Shown piece by piece: positions 16,259-26,673 of a stretch of 64,000 bases of DNA. This DNA comes from JAFDED01 sp964611635 (GTDB lineage Bacteria > Desulfobacterota > JAFDED01). The stretch spans positions 20,325 to 84,324 of the forward strand of contig CAZTAS010000002.1 in assembly GCA_964611635.1 (NCBI GenBank), given 5' to 3'. Position numbers and translations under genes: made by a program. Below the pieces are notes generated by a model. The model did not search any database and had not been told where the DNA came from. It saw only the letters and a program-made list of their open reading frames with translations. Position 1 is the first letter of the stretch, and each line of letters begins with the position of its first letter.

Positions 16259-18394
16259 TTATCGAACATGAAAGGTTACCTCATCAAGAATATTTTCATC
16301 ACGGTCAAGGAGTGCCAAGGTGTGAAATCCCCTCACCGGAAACCACGGGAGAACACTCCCGTATCCCACCGGCACAGCGTCTAACATCCAGACTAACTCC
16401 GTTTTTTCAATTGTCGATTCAAAGAGTAACTTCTGATGCCCTGAAGGGATGTCAGGATCCAGGGCTATTATTGCATCGGGCGGTGGATAGAGTATCTTTG
16501 CACTCTCCACAGACGTGCTTCTCTTAATGACGTTAGACTCCACGCCTTTGATAAAAAACTCCTTTTTCTTTGCGCCCGAGCCGGAGAAAAGCACAAGTTT
16601 TGAAACCACGCCGGCCGGTGGTTTCGGGGGCTTGCTCACGCTCTCCCTGTGAAGGTAGTTCATTACCTCGAACCAGATAGGTGCAGCCCCTGTCATTCCG
16701 CTTACATTCCACATGGGCTCGCCCGAGAAATTCCCAATCCAGACCCCTACGGTATACCTCTTCGAGTACCCCACACACCAGTTGTCCCTCATGTCCTTGC
16801 TCGTGCCGGTCTTTACTGCAGTCCAGAACCTCGTGGAGAGAGGATTTTCGAGGCTGAACGTTGCACTCCGCGCCTCTCTGTCGGAAAGGATACTTGAGAC
16901 AATGAAGGCTACCTCCTCGGAAAAGACACGTCGTTTCGAATCTATCCCGTTAAACGTGATTGTGACTTTACTCCACAATCCCCCGTTTGCCAGTGTCCTG
17001 TATGCATTGACGAGTTCCCAGAGGCTCACATCCGCGGTGCCGAGCGCGAGGGAAAGTCCATAGAAATCACCATCACGTAGTTCATTGAAGCCAAGCTTTC
17101 CTAATTTCCGAATGAACGAGTCCAACCCGATGAGCGAAAGTGTCCTCACCGCCGGAATATTAATCGAGGAGGCAAGGGCCACCCGCGCGGTGACCAGGCC
17201 TCTGAAATCGTTGTCATAGTTTTCGGGACTGTAGATACCTTGCGGGGTGGGCACGTCAAAGGGTTCGTCCTCAAGGAGCGATGCCGGAGTGAGCAAATGT
17301 CTTTCGAAGGCAAGACCATATAAGAAAGGCTTCAGCGTGGAGCCCGCCTGTCTTTTTGCCTGAATTCCGTCAACATACGGTGCAAAATTTCCGGTGTTTG
17401 CAACATAGGCTAGCACCTCACCGGTTGCATTGTCCACAACGAGCACCGCGCCGTCATGGACATTCTGCCCTCTGAGATCTCCTATATAATAACGTAATAC
17501 CTCGGAGGCGGACCTCTGGAGTCCAGCATCGAGCGTTGAGACCACTTTCGCACCGCCGTCTTTGAGAAGAGCTCTGGCAACGTGCGGTGCCAGAGAGGCC
17601 CGCTGCCTGATGACATAGGGTTTGCCAAGTCGCTCCCTGGCGAGGTGCTCTATGTCTTTACACGCAAAGGCTAAGCCTTCCGAGGAGGAGAGCTTGCACG
17701 CTCTTCTGATTACGTTATCCACCGGCGCATTCGGTGAGCGGATAAGGGATGCAAGCACCAGCGACTCCACGTCATTGAGGCCCCCCGCTTCTTTGCCGAA
17801 AAGGCCTCTGGACGCGGCTGAAATACCTACAAGCTCCCCCCTGAAACTCAACAGATTGAGGTACGCCTCGAGAATCTCATCCTTCGACCATCTCTTTTCG
17901 ATTGCCTGAGCAGTTCGTATCTGCTTCCATTTCTGTAAGACGGTTCTTCTTGCACCTATCGGTCTCAGATCTCCATCAAGCAAAGAGGCAAGCTGCATGG
18001 TTATGGTGCTCGCCCCCCTTGTGCGGCGGGGAAATAAGTTACTTATAAGGGCTGCGCTGAGGGCCTTCCAGTCAACCCCGTGGTGCCGGTAAAATCTCCT
18101 GTCCTCTGAGCGGATCACAGCCCTGATGAGTGCGGGGGAAATGTCTCCAATGGGTTCCCAATCGAGCCTTCTGCCGTGGAAGTCAACCCTGAGTTCGTGG
18201 ATTACCTCACCGTGCCTATCGAGCAACACCGCATCGGATTTTCTGTACGCCTCCCGCACCTCTCTGAAATCGGGGACAGAACTTACCGAAATTGTTGTGA
18301 TGTAGTAAAGAGAGCCCAGAACTGCGAGCACTAAAAATAAAATAGCCAACTTTAGTGCTTTCATCAAAAGCGCATTTCCTCGAAGCTCTTTCAT
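16259..18394 (-). CDS. pbpC: Penicillin-binding protein 1C
   Basis: 711 residues: an N-terminal membrane anchor (about 12-30), a glycosyltransferase domain with RSEDRRFYRHHGVDW and GASTITMQLASLL, then a transpeptidase domain with the active-site S-x-x-K in AGSTLKPFLYG, SSINIPAVR and KTGTSKDMRDN, and a C-terminal BiPBP_C-like domain. It polymerises and cross-links peptidoglycan from the periplasmic side. It starts 22 bases after the alpha-2-macroglobulin gene, the same pairing as yfhM-pbpC in Escherichia coli, where the two are thought to act together in envelope defence and repair. Confidence 0.95.
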   Translation of the reverse strand: MKELRGNALLMKALKLAILFLVLAVLGSLYYITTISVSSVPDFREVREAYRKSDAVLLDRHGEVIHELRVDFHGRRLDWEPIGDISPALIRAVIRSEDRRFYRHHGVDWKALSAALISNLFPRRTRGASTITMQLASLLDGDLRPIGARRTVLQKWKQIRTAQAIEKRWSKDEILEAYLNLLSFRGELVGISAASRGLFGKEAGGLNDVESLVLASLIRSPNAPVDNVIRRACKLSSSEGLAFACKDIEHLARERLGKPYVIRQRASLAPHVARALLKDGGAKVVSTLDAGLQRSASEVLRYYIGDLRGQNVHDGAVLVVDNATGEVLAYVANTGNFAPYVDGIQAKRQAGSTLKPFLYGLAFERHLLTPASLLEDEPFDVPTPQGIYSPENYDNDFRGLVTARVALASSINIPAVRTLSLIGLDSFIRKLGKLGFNELRDGDFYGLSLALGTADVSLWELVNAYRTLANGGLWSKVTITFNGIDSKRRVFSEEVAFIVSSILSDREARSATFSLENPLSTRFWTAVKTGTSKDMRDNWCVGYSKRYTVGVWIGNFSGEPMWNVSGMTGAAPIWFEVMNYLHRESVSKPPKPPAGVVSKLVLFSGSGAKKKEFFIKGVESNVIKRSTSVESAKILYPPPDAIIALDPDIPSGHQKLLFESTIEKTELVWMLDAVPVGYGSVLPWFPVRGFHTLALLDRDENILDEVTFHVR

Positions 18395-18416
18395 CTTCCT
18401 GAACCGTGTCCTTTAG

Positions 18417-21400
18417 TTATGGGAATATACGAAACTCCTCGTTGGGTACTTCTCCGAACATTTCAGGCGAATAGAGGGCTTCGACCCTGGTTTCAGGCAA
18501 CTTAAAGATCCCTTCGGTATTGAGCCTCATGGTATACTCAACGGTCCATTCCCCCTTCGGCACATACTCATAGTATGCCCTGAATGCCTCGAAGGAGCGC
18601 TCCTTGAATGCTGGCCACACGCCCCACCATCTCCACCCGGGGCTCTTTTCCCCCCGTGTGAGAAGCCGTGAGTCTCTTCCGAGCCCTGTCCCGATGATAG
18701 TCGCGCCCGCGGGGATCGGATCGCTCACCACGACCCATGTCCTATCTGCCTGAGCTTCTATCTCTATCCTCACTCTCACCACATCTCCCCTCGACCACCG
18801 TCCGGCCTCTTGCCGCTCGACGGGCAGATACGCCTTGGTGAAGGTGTATCCACTTGAAAAAGACTCTGTAAGAGGTATTGCAGCCAGGCTCTGGACAACG
18901 ACCCAGGGTCTACCGCCTCCGTCGTGGGAGACATTTAGCTTTTCTTCTTCCTCCGGCCATGGGAACATAATGCTTTGCCCTTCCGGGAACTCAACCCAGT
19001 CAAGGCCCTTTTTCTTTTCCTTTAAGACGGCAGTGCTTATTCCTTCCACGGGTTCGGCCTCGAACTTCTCGGAAAACTTCTCAAGGGCCAGCACGCCCCA
19101 GGCATTTGCCACTGTCGTGCTCCACCTGCCTCTTCTCTGTCTTCCCATGGCGCCTTTGAGAAGCCTCGGCATGTCCTCCCTCCAAGAATCGAATTCGAGT
19201 ACACTCAGCAGCATGCGAACCGCGTTCACATCCACCGAGCACATAAGCCACCAGAGTTCATCGGTCTTTTCGGTGGAAAACCCCAGCGTTGTCCCCTGGA
19301 AGTTTAGCCTTGATTTCAGAATCTGTTCGGCCTCCTCGAGCTTCTTCTTTCGTTCCGGGATGCCCTTGATTCTGATAAGGACATTCAGCCAGTCGATAAC
19401 GGCTGAGGTCGGCCACAGGTTGGGTTCTATGGCGATTGAATGGAGGTGTCTCCAGTGCGCTTTTCCATACCGTGAAAGAGCCTCAACCGCCGCCATCTTT
19501 CTTATAGAGAGGTCTGCCGAGGGGAGAGATGAATACCGTTGTACCCTTCCCTCAACAAACCCGATGAGGCCCTTCAGCATGCGGCTTCTTGAACCGGCGG
19601 GTATTTCCCATCCCGCCTCATGTGCTATGGAAAGCAAGTAGGTGGTGAGGACATCACTGCCTTTTACGTTCGTCGGGAAATACTTAACAAGCCCCTCCGA
19701 ATCAAGGAATGAGGGAAGATCTTCCATGATCCGCTTCCACCGTTTTTTATCTCTGAGGGCAACGGCAACGGAGACCTTCTGCTCAATGCAGGTATAGGGA
19801 TAGTCTTTCATATAGTCAATAATACCGCTTTTTTCATCCGAGAGCTTAGGGCGGAAGTAGACCCGCACCCCTCCCCTCTCCTTTTCTGCGTCTTCAGGCT
19901 GCCTGATCGCGACATCGATACTTTTTTCAAGCTGCATGAGCGTTGCCTGAAAAACCCTCACAGGGGTGGCTGGGATAACCCTCTGCTTCACTTTCAACGC
20001 GTCAAGAGCTCCGGTCTTTTCATCTTCCGCAGTGACTTCCCATATAAGATTAGTACCGTTTTTGGGCGCTTCATACAGCCAGCCTATCTCCTTTGACTCC
20101 CCGGGCTTGAGCGACACTCTCATTGCATTAAGGGGTTCTCCGTTCACCGCTGCTTTTATGTCCACATCCATCGACTCAGCCGATGCGTTTCGCAGAGTGA
20201 AGCCCGCCCTGAACTTATCACCCTGTCTCACAAGCTCGGGAAGTCCCGAAAGGAGCATTATGTCCTGCGTTGTCCTTATGCTCGTTTGGCCGGTGCCGAA
20301 AAGCCCCGCTCCTGAAGTAGCGACCGCCACAATCCTGAAGCTTGTCAGGGAATCCAAAAGGGGAATCTCCACCGTGGCCTCGCCGTTTCTGTCAAGAGAG
20401 TGGCGTCCCTTCCAGAAAAGAAGTGTATCGAACATCTCCCGTGTTCTCTGCCTGCCTCCTCCGCCACCCTGAGGGAGTGCCTTAAGGCCATAATGTCGCT
20501 TTCCTACCACCTGCGTCTGAGCGGTGGAAGTTCTGACTTCATATCCCCTCCTTCTCATCATATCCTCAAGGAGGTCCCAGCTCCGGTTGGGCATGAGTTC
20601 AAGAAGCCCTTCATCCACGGCCGCCACAGCCACCTCTGCTCCTTGAGCAAGCGGCATCCCGTCTGCCCTTTTCACCATTATCTTTACGCGGGCCTTTTCG
20701 CGAATCTTATATACCTGCCTTTCGGCTTTTACATCCACCTTTAGTTCATGCGCCTGCCATCCGACCTTTATCTCAGCAATACCTAGCTTATATGCGGGTT
20801 TGCCGAGGTCGATTAAGGCTGTGGGTTTTACGCCTCCTACCCTTCCCCTCACGCATAGCACCGATACGAAGACATTGGGAGCATAGTGATCTTTGACCGG
20901 AAGCTCAATGACCGGCTGCTTTCCGGAAAGCGTTCTCAGATGCGTCTCCATTACTCCTTCCCGTTCTATCGTCACCAGCGCGGTGGCCTCCCTGAAGGGC
21001 ATCCTGACCTGGAACTTCGCTGTTTCTCCAGGTTCATAGCGTTTCTTTTCGGAAAGGACGTCAATCCTGTCGCTGTCAGACACATCAAACCACCAGTCTT
21101 CTTTCCCTGCAATCCATACACTCCGATTAGTTACAGCGATCCTCCCTTCGCTGTCATTTGCCATCGCCTGGAGTATGATGTTTCCTGAAACAGGAGACTC
21201 TACTTCACAGATGAGGATTCCCTTCGCGTCGGTAATTCCTTCGTAGAGGGAGCCGATACGCTTTGTTTCCGAGACATGCTCGTAGGCATAAAACCCTCCT
21301 ACAATCCTTTTTCGGTGAGAGAAAGTGGTTTGCTTAAAGATATCCACTTTCACCTCTACACCGGGCACTGGCTTCCCCAGAACATCAAGAGCCACCACAT

Positions 21401-24095
21401 GGAACTTAAAGGCCTCCTTTGAAAGCGCCCATGAATCGGGCTTGATTCCAAGCAATATGTTTGAAGGCCATACGGTTACCCTCTGCGATACGGTCTGTAC
21501 CTCCCCGTTCGGATCACGAAATTCAAGTTCCATAAGGACATTCTGAGGGATGAGCGCCTCCGGGATGTCTTGTATCTTCGCCCGAGCGGACCCTCCACTT
21601 CCGAGTGTAAGGTCAAAGGTCCTGAGAGACTTCTGCTTTCTTTCCTCCCGTCTGTACCTTTTTAGCACTCCTTCTTTCACCAGGCCGTTTGCAAAGGTAA
21701 AGCCGTCGTAATCAGTGAAAAAGACATGCTTGGGCTCAACCCGGCTTCTCAGTTTCACGGGCAGGCCGACCGCTCCTCCTCCCGCAAGATAAGTAACGAG
21801 GAGGTCTACATCCATATCCCCCACTTTAACGAGGGGCCCGGAAGGAGGCTGAATGATGCCCCTCATTAAGGGCACCCTGAACTCTTCTACTCTGAAAGTG
21901 CCCGAACGCCAGTAATCAAGCCAGTTGTAATGCATCCGGGATTTTTTCTTTTTTATCTGCTTCTTAATGAGCATTACATCGTAATGCCCTAGCTTTGCCT
22001 CAACGGGGACTTGCCAGGTAGTCTCAGCCACTCCATTTTCCACGTCCCAGGTAAGTGGGAACTCATAACTTTGGTGGCTTCCTCGATGCTGAATAGCAAC
22101 TGCCTTGGGGAGCTCCTCGACCCTAAGAAGGGAAAAATCCTCCATTGCATGCTTCCTGATGATATGTTTCATGTGTATGGTCTCGCCTGCCCTGAGGAGG
22201 CTTCTGCCCAAAACAGTATGGGCGATAACCGGCCCTTTGTAAGAGCCTTCGGGGAGCCTAAAGCGCCAGGGTTCTATGCCCTGGTCCCATGTTGAATGCA
22301 CAAATGTAAGGTCATCGGATGTCCTGGCAGTAATAATAAGCTCTCTGTCGATGCCATCCAGGGCTGTGAGTTGGGAATAATCCAGGTATGCTTCTCTGTC
22401 CCTTTTGCATGGACAAAAGGGGAGTTCCCCCTGTCGAGGCAGCTCATCGCCGATATATGCAATGCCCTTTTCATCCGTCGTGCCTTCCCACAGTGTTTCA
22501 CCCTTACAATTCCGGACTGTAACCACTGCGCCCTCGACCGGTTCGGCATTGTCGAGGGTTGTCACCCAAATGAGAGAAGACTCCCTCCCCCACTTAAAAT
22601 GAGCCGAGAGGTTTGTAACAAGCGCCACAGTGGGGACATAGATCGGGTGATGTTTCCCCAGTAAAGAAGCACCAAGTATGGAACTTTCGATTTCCACCAC
22701 ATAAAGGCCGGTCCTTTTGAGGGGGATTCCAACCACCTCGAATGCTTTCTTTCCGTGGGGTTTGGGGATGATGAAATTCTCTGCCTCGGTGTTTTTTTTC
22801 AAAACCGAGCGGCTGCGTCCTGCAGAGGCGACCTCTCTCAGCCACGTAATAATCTCATTGTCTTCATCCACCCGAAGTATCTTCCCCTTTAGGCTTTCGA
22901 ATACTTCCTTTATCCCTTTCTCTCCCGCAACCTTGAGTAACCGAGCTTGTATCTCCGGCTCAATGTTTCTCAACGTTACGGGGAGCACAGGGTCTTGTTT
23001 TTCAATGATGCCGAAACGAGCTGAAAACTTGGCAAGAGGAGGATACGAACCGGTCCTTGCCTCAAGGGGGAACTTATCAATGTTGGATAGACTCCTCCCA
23101 GCATCGTCCCTAATATCAGGGGGGATCTCAACGAGAAACGAGGTATTCTCCGGAAATGGGCCTGAAAACGTGACACCCCATACGAACTTTTCTTTTTCTT
23201 CGTCCCGCTCAATGGGCGTATAGACCTCACCGCCCCCTTTTATCCTGACTGCGCGGGCAAACTCAAGTGGGACGGGGGATGAAAAGCGTATGTGCATGGG
23301 TAAAAACGGGATACAGCCTGCCTCTGGGTTTTCTCTCTGACAGGAAAAGGTTGCGGTAAAGGGGCTGCGGGATTTGAAGTGGAGCACCTGGTCTTCAGTT
23401 GTTGGCACACCGCTTACCGACTCCACCCCCTTTCCCCATATCAGATGGACGGCTTTTTCATTGGGGAAACTTTGCCTGCATTGAAGGACAATCTCGGGCC
23501 TGTCTTCATATCGCCTGAATCGGTATCGTTCATGGTAGATTTCCAGAATCTGTTCCCTTTTTTCACCCTTAAGAACCCTGACACTAATGCTTTCGTTAAT
23601 ACCTTCAACAGAGAATGTGACATTTGCAAGGACTGTCTCTTCCTCTGGCTCAGCATCCAGAGTTAGAATGAATATCTGGTTTTCATCCACATAACTCCCC
23701 TTGTAGGGATAGGACCTCCAAACTTTTGGCCCTCCCGTTGAAAAGGAAAACATCCTTTGCCCCGTCACCTCTTTCCCCGAAAGGGTCCTCAATCCCGGCA
23801 CAAGGGTAAAGCTGCAGACAACACCTGCGGGCAGGTCTTTTCTGAAGTCGTATACCCAGTTCTTCCCGTCAGCCCACCTCCCCATGCCTTCCATCGGACA
23901 TTTGATTTCAAACGGGTTCTCCAAGGTAGGGTCTCCAAAAAAAACCATCTGCTCGGAAAATTTAACCCTCACCTGCCTCACATTCTTGACCGTCCCTTGA
24001 GGGGAAAAGATAACCACACGTGGTTCCTCGGCAAGTGCCGGATTGAAACTGACCAACGTAAAGATCATAAGGAGAAAAATCAAAACAGTCCTCAT
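18417..24095 (-). CDS. Bacterial alpha-2-macroglobulin (protease trap)
   Basis: 1892 residues with start after AAAAGGAG. A Sec signal (MRTVLIFLLMIFTLVSFNPA, cut near ALAEEP) has no lipobox Cys, so unlike the E. coli lipoprotein it is probably soluble in the periplasm. The macroglobulin domains fill the first 1100 residues; the thioester motif CIEQ is at C1436 within YTCIEQKVSV, followed by the helical thioester domain and a receptor-like C-terminus. When a foreign protease cuts the bait region the thioester binds it covalently. The gene is cotranscribed with pbpC. It is longer than the roughly 1650-residue E. coli homolog. Confidence 0.93.
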   Translation of the reverse strand: MRTVLIFLLMIFTLVSFNPALAEEPRVVIFSPQGTVKNVRQVRVKFSEQMVFFGDPTLENPFEIKCPMEGMGRWADGKNWVYDFRKDLPAGVVCSFTLVPGLRTLSGKEVTGQRMFSFSTGGPKVWRSYPYKGSYVDENQIFILTLDAEPEEETVLANVTFSVEGINESISVRVLKGEKREQILEIYHERYRFRRYEDRPEIVLQCRQSFPNEKAVHLIWGKGVESVSGVPTTEDQVLHFKSRSPFTATFSCQRENPEAGCIPFLPMHIRFSSPVPLEFARAVRIKGGGEVYTPIERDEEKEKFVWGVTFSGPFPENTSFLVEIPPDIRDDAGRSLSNIDKFPLEARTGSYPPLAKFSARFGIIEKQDPVLPVTLRNIEPEIQARLLKVAGEKGIKEVFESLKGKILRVDEDNEIITWLREVASAGRSRSVLKKNTEAENFIIPKPHGKKAFEVVGIPLKRTGLYVVEIESSILGASLLGKHHPIYVPTVALVTNLSAHFKWGRESSLIWVTTLDNAEPVEGAVVTVRNCKGETLWEGTTDEKGIAYIGDELPRQGELPFCPCKRDREAYLDYSQLTALDGIDRELIITARTSDDLTFVHSTWDQGIEPWRFRLPEGSYKGPVIAHTVLGRSLLRAGETIHMKHIIRKHAMEDFSLLRVEELPKAVAIQHRGSHQSYEFPLTWDVENGVAETTWQVPVEAKLGHYDVMLIKKQIKKKKSRMHYNWLDYWRSGTFRVEEFRVPLMRGIIQPPSGPLVKVGDMDVDLLVTYLAGGGAVGLPVKLRSRVEPKHVFFTDYDGFTFANGLVKEGVLKRYRREERKQKSLRTFDLTLGSGGSARAKIQDIPEALIPQNVLMELEFRDPNGEVQTVSQRVTVWPSNILLGIKPDSWALSKEAFKFHVVALDVLGKPVPGVEVKVDIFKQTTFSHRKRIVGGFYAYEHVSETKRIGSLYEGITDAKGILICEVESPVSGNIILQAMANDSEGRIAVTNRSVWIAGKEDWWFDVSDSDRIDVLSEKKRYEPGETAKFQVRMPFREATALVTIEREGVMETHLRTLSGKQPVIELPVKDHYAPNVFVSVLCVRGRVGGVKPTALIDLGKPAYKLGIAEIKVGWQAHELKVDVKAERQVYKIREKARVKIMVKRADGMPLAQGAEVAVAAVDEGLLELMPNRSWDLLEDMMRRRGYEVRTSTAQTQVVGKRHYGLKALPQGGGGGRQRTREMFDTLLFWKGRHSLDRNGEATVEIPLLDSLTSFRIVAVATSGAGLFGTGQTSIRTTQDIMLLSGLPELVRQGDKFRAGFTLRNASAESMDVDIKAAVNGEPLNAMRVSLKPGESKEIGWLYEAPKNGTNLIWEVTAEDEKTGALDALKVKQRVIPATPVRVFQATLMQLEKSIDVAIRQPEDAEKERGGVRVYFRPKLSDEKSGIIDYMKDYPYTCIEQKVSVAVALRDKKRWKRIMEDLPSFLDSEGLVKYFPTNVKGSDVLTTYLLSIAHEAGWEIPAGSRSRMLKGLIGFVEGRVQRYSSLPSADLSIRKMAAVEALSRYGKAHWRHLHSIAIEPNLWPTSAVIDWLNVLIRIKGIPERKKKLEEAEQILKSRLNFQGTTLGFSTEKTDELWWLMCSVDVNAVRMLLSVLEFDSWREDMPRLLKGAMGRQRRGRWSTTVANAWGVLALEKFSEKFEAEPVEGISTAVLKEKKKGLDWVEFPEGQSIMFPWPEEEEKLNVSHDGGGRPWVVVQSLAAIPLTESFSSGYTFTKAYLPVERQEAGRWSRGDVVRVRIEIEAQADRTWVVVSDPIPAGATIIGTGLGRDSRLLTRGEKSPGWRWWGVWPAFKERSFEAFRAYYEYVPKGEWTVEYTMRLNTEGIFKLPETRVEALYSPEMFGEVPNEEFRIFP

Positions 24096-24173
24096 AAGGG
24101 CTCCTTTTCTAATGGAATCACGAGATGATTTAGCCTACTATATCTTGATGTCATGGTCAAGCTAAATAAAAAA

Positions 24174-24202
24174 TTGACAATCACATAATTTATCATTATT
24201 GT
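24174..24202 (+). promoter_or_regulatory. Candidate promoter for the cas operon
   Basis: TTGACA at 24174-24179, a 17-base spacer, and TATTGT at 24197-24202 (four of six matches), about 140 bases before the cas3 start in the 247-base divergent gap with the alpha-2-macroglobulin gene. Confidence 0.4.
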
Positions 24203-24342
24203 TGAAGTATTTGATATTGTCTTGAACTGTATATTGAGGGTAATCCTTCGGAAATAGGAATGGGCCTGAAGAAAAAAATCCGGCTTCTCTCTCTAAAGAT
24301 GGAGATGTGGGGTCTTTTTGCTAAACCGATTGGAGTGATGCC

Positions 24343-26673
24343 TTGAACATCTGCTTCAAGAATCTTTTCAGCTTGACCATGGGGACGGAAATTGAACCCT
24401 ATCCCTATCAAGAAAGTCTCGCCAATGAATCATGGCCAGACATTGTGAATGTGCAGACCGGTATGGGTAAAACCGCTGGCATCATTCTTTCCTGGCTCTA
24501 TAAACGTCTTAGAAACGATCCGGAGACTCCTCGCCGTTTGATCTATTGTCTGCCGATGAGGGTATTGGTGGAACAAACGGCCAGTAATGCACGCAAATGG
24601 GTTGAAAAGCTTACAGCGGCAGGTGCATTTCAGGAATCCATACAACCGATAGTGTATGTGATGATGGGGGGTGAAATTGATAAAGATTGGGACATGAATC
24701 CCGAAATGGATGCGATTCTGATAGGCACTCAGGACCAGCTCTTATCTCGCGCTCTGAACCGAGGATATGCCATGAGCCGCTTTCGCTGGCCTATCCAATT
24801 CGGGCTTTTGAACAACGACTGCCTGTGGGTGATGGATGAAGTTCAGCTAATGGGGTCTGGGCTTGCCACCACAACACAACTGCAGGCGTTCCGAAAAACG
24901 TTGGGCACAGCTTTGACGGTGCGATCCGTCTGGATGAGCGCAACCCTTCAGAAAGATTGGCTTAACACCGTAGATTTCGACGCTGAGACCGAAATTCTAC
25001 GGGAATGCACTCTTTCCGATAAAGATCGGTCGATCCCATCATTAAAACGGCGATTCGAAGCGACAAAACCTCTGGAAAAGACAGAAAGTCCCGCCAAGGA
25101 CGTTAATAAAATCGCCCAACTGATTCTCGATAAACATAGACCTGGTACAAGGACATTGGTTGTCGTTAACACTGTCAAGCGCGCTATGGATATATATGCG
25201 GAGGTCAAAGGGAAGAAGCCGAAGGCCTCCCTTGCATTGGTGCATTCCCATTTCAGACCGAAAGACCGCCAGAATGCCCTGGATAAGCTTCTCACATCGC
25301 CCAATAGCGAAGGCACCATTTGCATTTCAACACAGGTAGTTGAAGCCGGGGTGGACGTTTCTGTTACGACATTGATTACAGATCTCGCCCCCTGGGCGTC
25401 ACTCGTTCAGCGTTTCGGGCGATGCAACCGCAACGGCTGGGACGATAATGCCCGAGTCATCTGGTTGGATTTGGACCTGAGCGAGAAAGGAGCCGCAGCC
25501 CCATACACAGAAGAAGAACTTGGTCGATCAGCCTCCATCCTTTCAGAACTTCACGACGTCGGGCCGAAAAGCCTGCCCCCGTTTACTGACAGAGTCGATC
25601 ACAAACACGTTCTTCGCAGCAAGGACTTCATCGACCTTTTTGACACTACGCCGGATCTGGCCGGGGCGGATATCGACATTTCCCGGTTCATTCGCGAGAC
25701 GGATGTCCATGACGTCCAGGTCTTCTGGAGAGATTTTCCGGGAGAACGCCCCGGGGATGATGAAAAGGCTCCGGCAAGGGACGAAATTTGCAGCGTTTCG
25801 GCGTCCGAATTGAAGAAGATGGATAATTGGCGCTTTGATCATCTTGAAAAGCAATGGGTCAAGCCCGAAATCATTTCCCCCGGTATGGTTCTTATGCTCC
25901 GTAAATCAGACGGTGGCTATAATTCAGAAAAAGGCTGGACCGGCAACAAGAAAGATATACCGGAACTGCTTGAAGCCGGACGACTCGCGGGGGAAGCCTA
26001 TGACGATGACTATCACTCGGCGGGCACCTGGCAGACGATGGCCGATCACAGCGATGCCGTGGTCAAAGAGATGGAAATGCTGCTGAGCCGCCTTTCACTT
26101 CCAGATGAAGATTGGGTGAGTACCCTTTTGCTCGCCGCCAGATGGCACGATGCTGGTAAAACGCATGACATATGTCAGAAAGCCTTCCTGGGTGAACAAC
26201 CCGAGAAAGACAACTCGATTGTCTGGGCTAAAACCAATCTTCAGGGCTTTCGTTACGAAAGAAAAGGCTTCAGGCACGAACTGGCTTCCGCATTGGCCAT
26301 GTTGGAAAACGGCCTGCCCGACCTGGCGGCCTATCTGGCCGCCGCTCACCACGGAAAAGTGAGGCTTTCGATTCGCTCTCTTCCCAGCGAAACAAAGCCC
26401 GAAGCTCCTGATCGGCGCTTTGCCCGCGGCATATGGGACGGCGAGATATTGCGGGAAGCCGACCTCGGTGGCGGTCAGAGGCTGCCGGAAACCATCCTGG
26501 ATTTAACGTACATGGAGTGCGGCGAGGGGCCGCGTGGGCCGAGCTGGCTGGCAAGGATGCTCTCTTTGAGGGACGACCCATCCCTTGGACCTTTGAGACT
26601 GGCTTTATTGGAGGCTTTGCTTCGCATAGCAGATTGGAGGGCAAGCCGAGATGCGAGGGAAAATCATGCATGA
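24343..26673 (+). CDS. cas3: CRISPR type I-G helicase-nuclease Cas3 (C-terminal HD)
   Basis: 776 residues. The start is TTG at 24343, six bases after GGAGTG; the sequence before the later ATG at 24379 (FKNLFSLT) resembles the N-terminus of I-G Cas3 proteins, which supports the TTG. Helicase motifs: TGMGKT at 39-44, DEVQ at 165-168, a MSAT motif, and QRFGRCNRNG late in the second RecA domain. The HD nuclease follows the helicase: H602-D603 in ARWHDAGKTHD and AAHHGK near 667-672. An HD domain placed at the C-terminus is the mark of subtype I-G (formerly I-U). It unwinds and degrades target DNA recruited by Cascade. It overlaps csx17. Confidence 0.94.
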   Translation: MNICFKNLFSLTMGTEIEPYPYQESLANESWPDIVNVQTGMGKTAGIILSWLYKRLRNDPETPRRLIYCLPMRVLVEQTASNARKWVEKLTAAGAFQESIQPIVYVMMGGEIDKDWDMNPEMDAILIGTQDQLLSRALNRGYAMSRFRWPIQFGLLNNDCLWVMDEVQLMGSGLATTTQLQAFRKTLGTALTVRSVWMSATLQKDWLNTVDFDAETEILRECTLSDKDRSIPSLKRRFEATKPLEKTESPAKDVNKIAQLILDKHRPGTRTLVVVNTVKRAMDIYAEVKGKKPKASLALVHSHFRPKDRQNALDKLLTSPNSEGTICISTQVVEAGVDVSVTTLITDLAPWASLVQRFGRCNRNGWDDNARVIWLDLDLSEKGAAAPYTEEELGRSASILSELHDVGPKSLPPFTDRVDHKHVLRSKDFIDLFDTTPDLAGADIDISRFIRETDVHDVQVFWRDFPGERPGDDEKAPARDEICSVSASELKKMDNWRFDHLEKQWVKPEIISPGMVLMLRKSDGGYNSEKGWTGNKKDIPELLEAGRLAGEAYDDDYHSAGTWQTMADHSDAVVKEMEMLLSRLSLPDEDWVSTLLLAARWHDAGKTHDICQKAFLGEQPEKDNSIVWAKTNLQGFRYERKGFRHELASALAMLENGLPDLAAYLAAAHHGKVRLSIRSLPSETKPEAPDRRFARGIWDGEILREADLGGGQRLPETILDLTYMECGEGPRGPSWLARMLSLRDDPSLGPLRLALLEALLRIADWRASRDARENHA

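Noticed and set aside
22274..23656. Several 80-120-codon frames opposite the alpha-2-macroglobulin gene
   Set aside because: Shadows of one long, well-supported gene; none has a ribosome site or recognisable motif.
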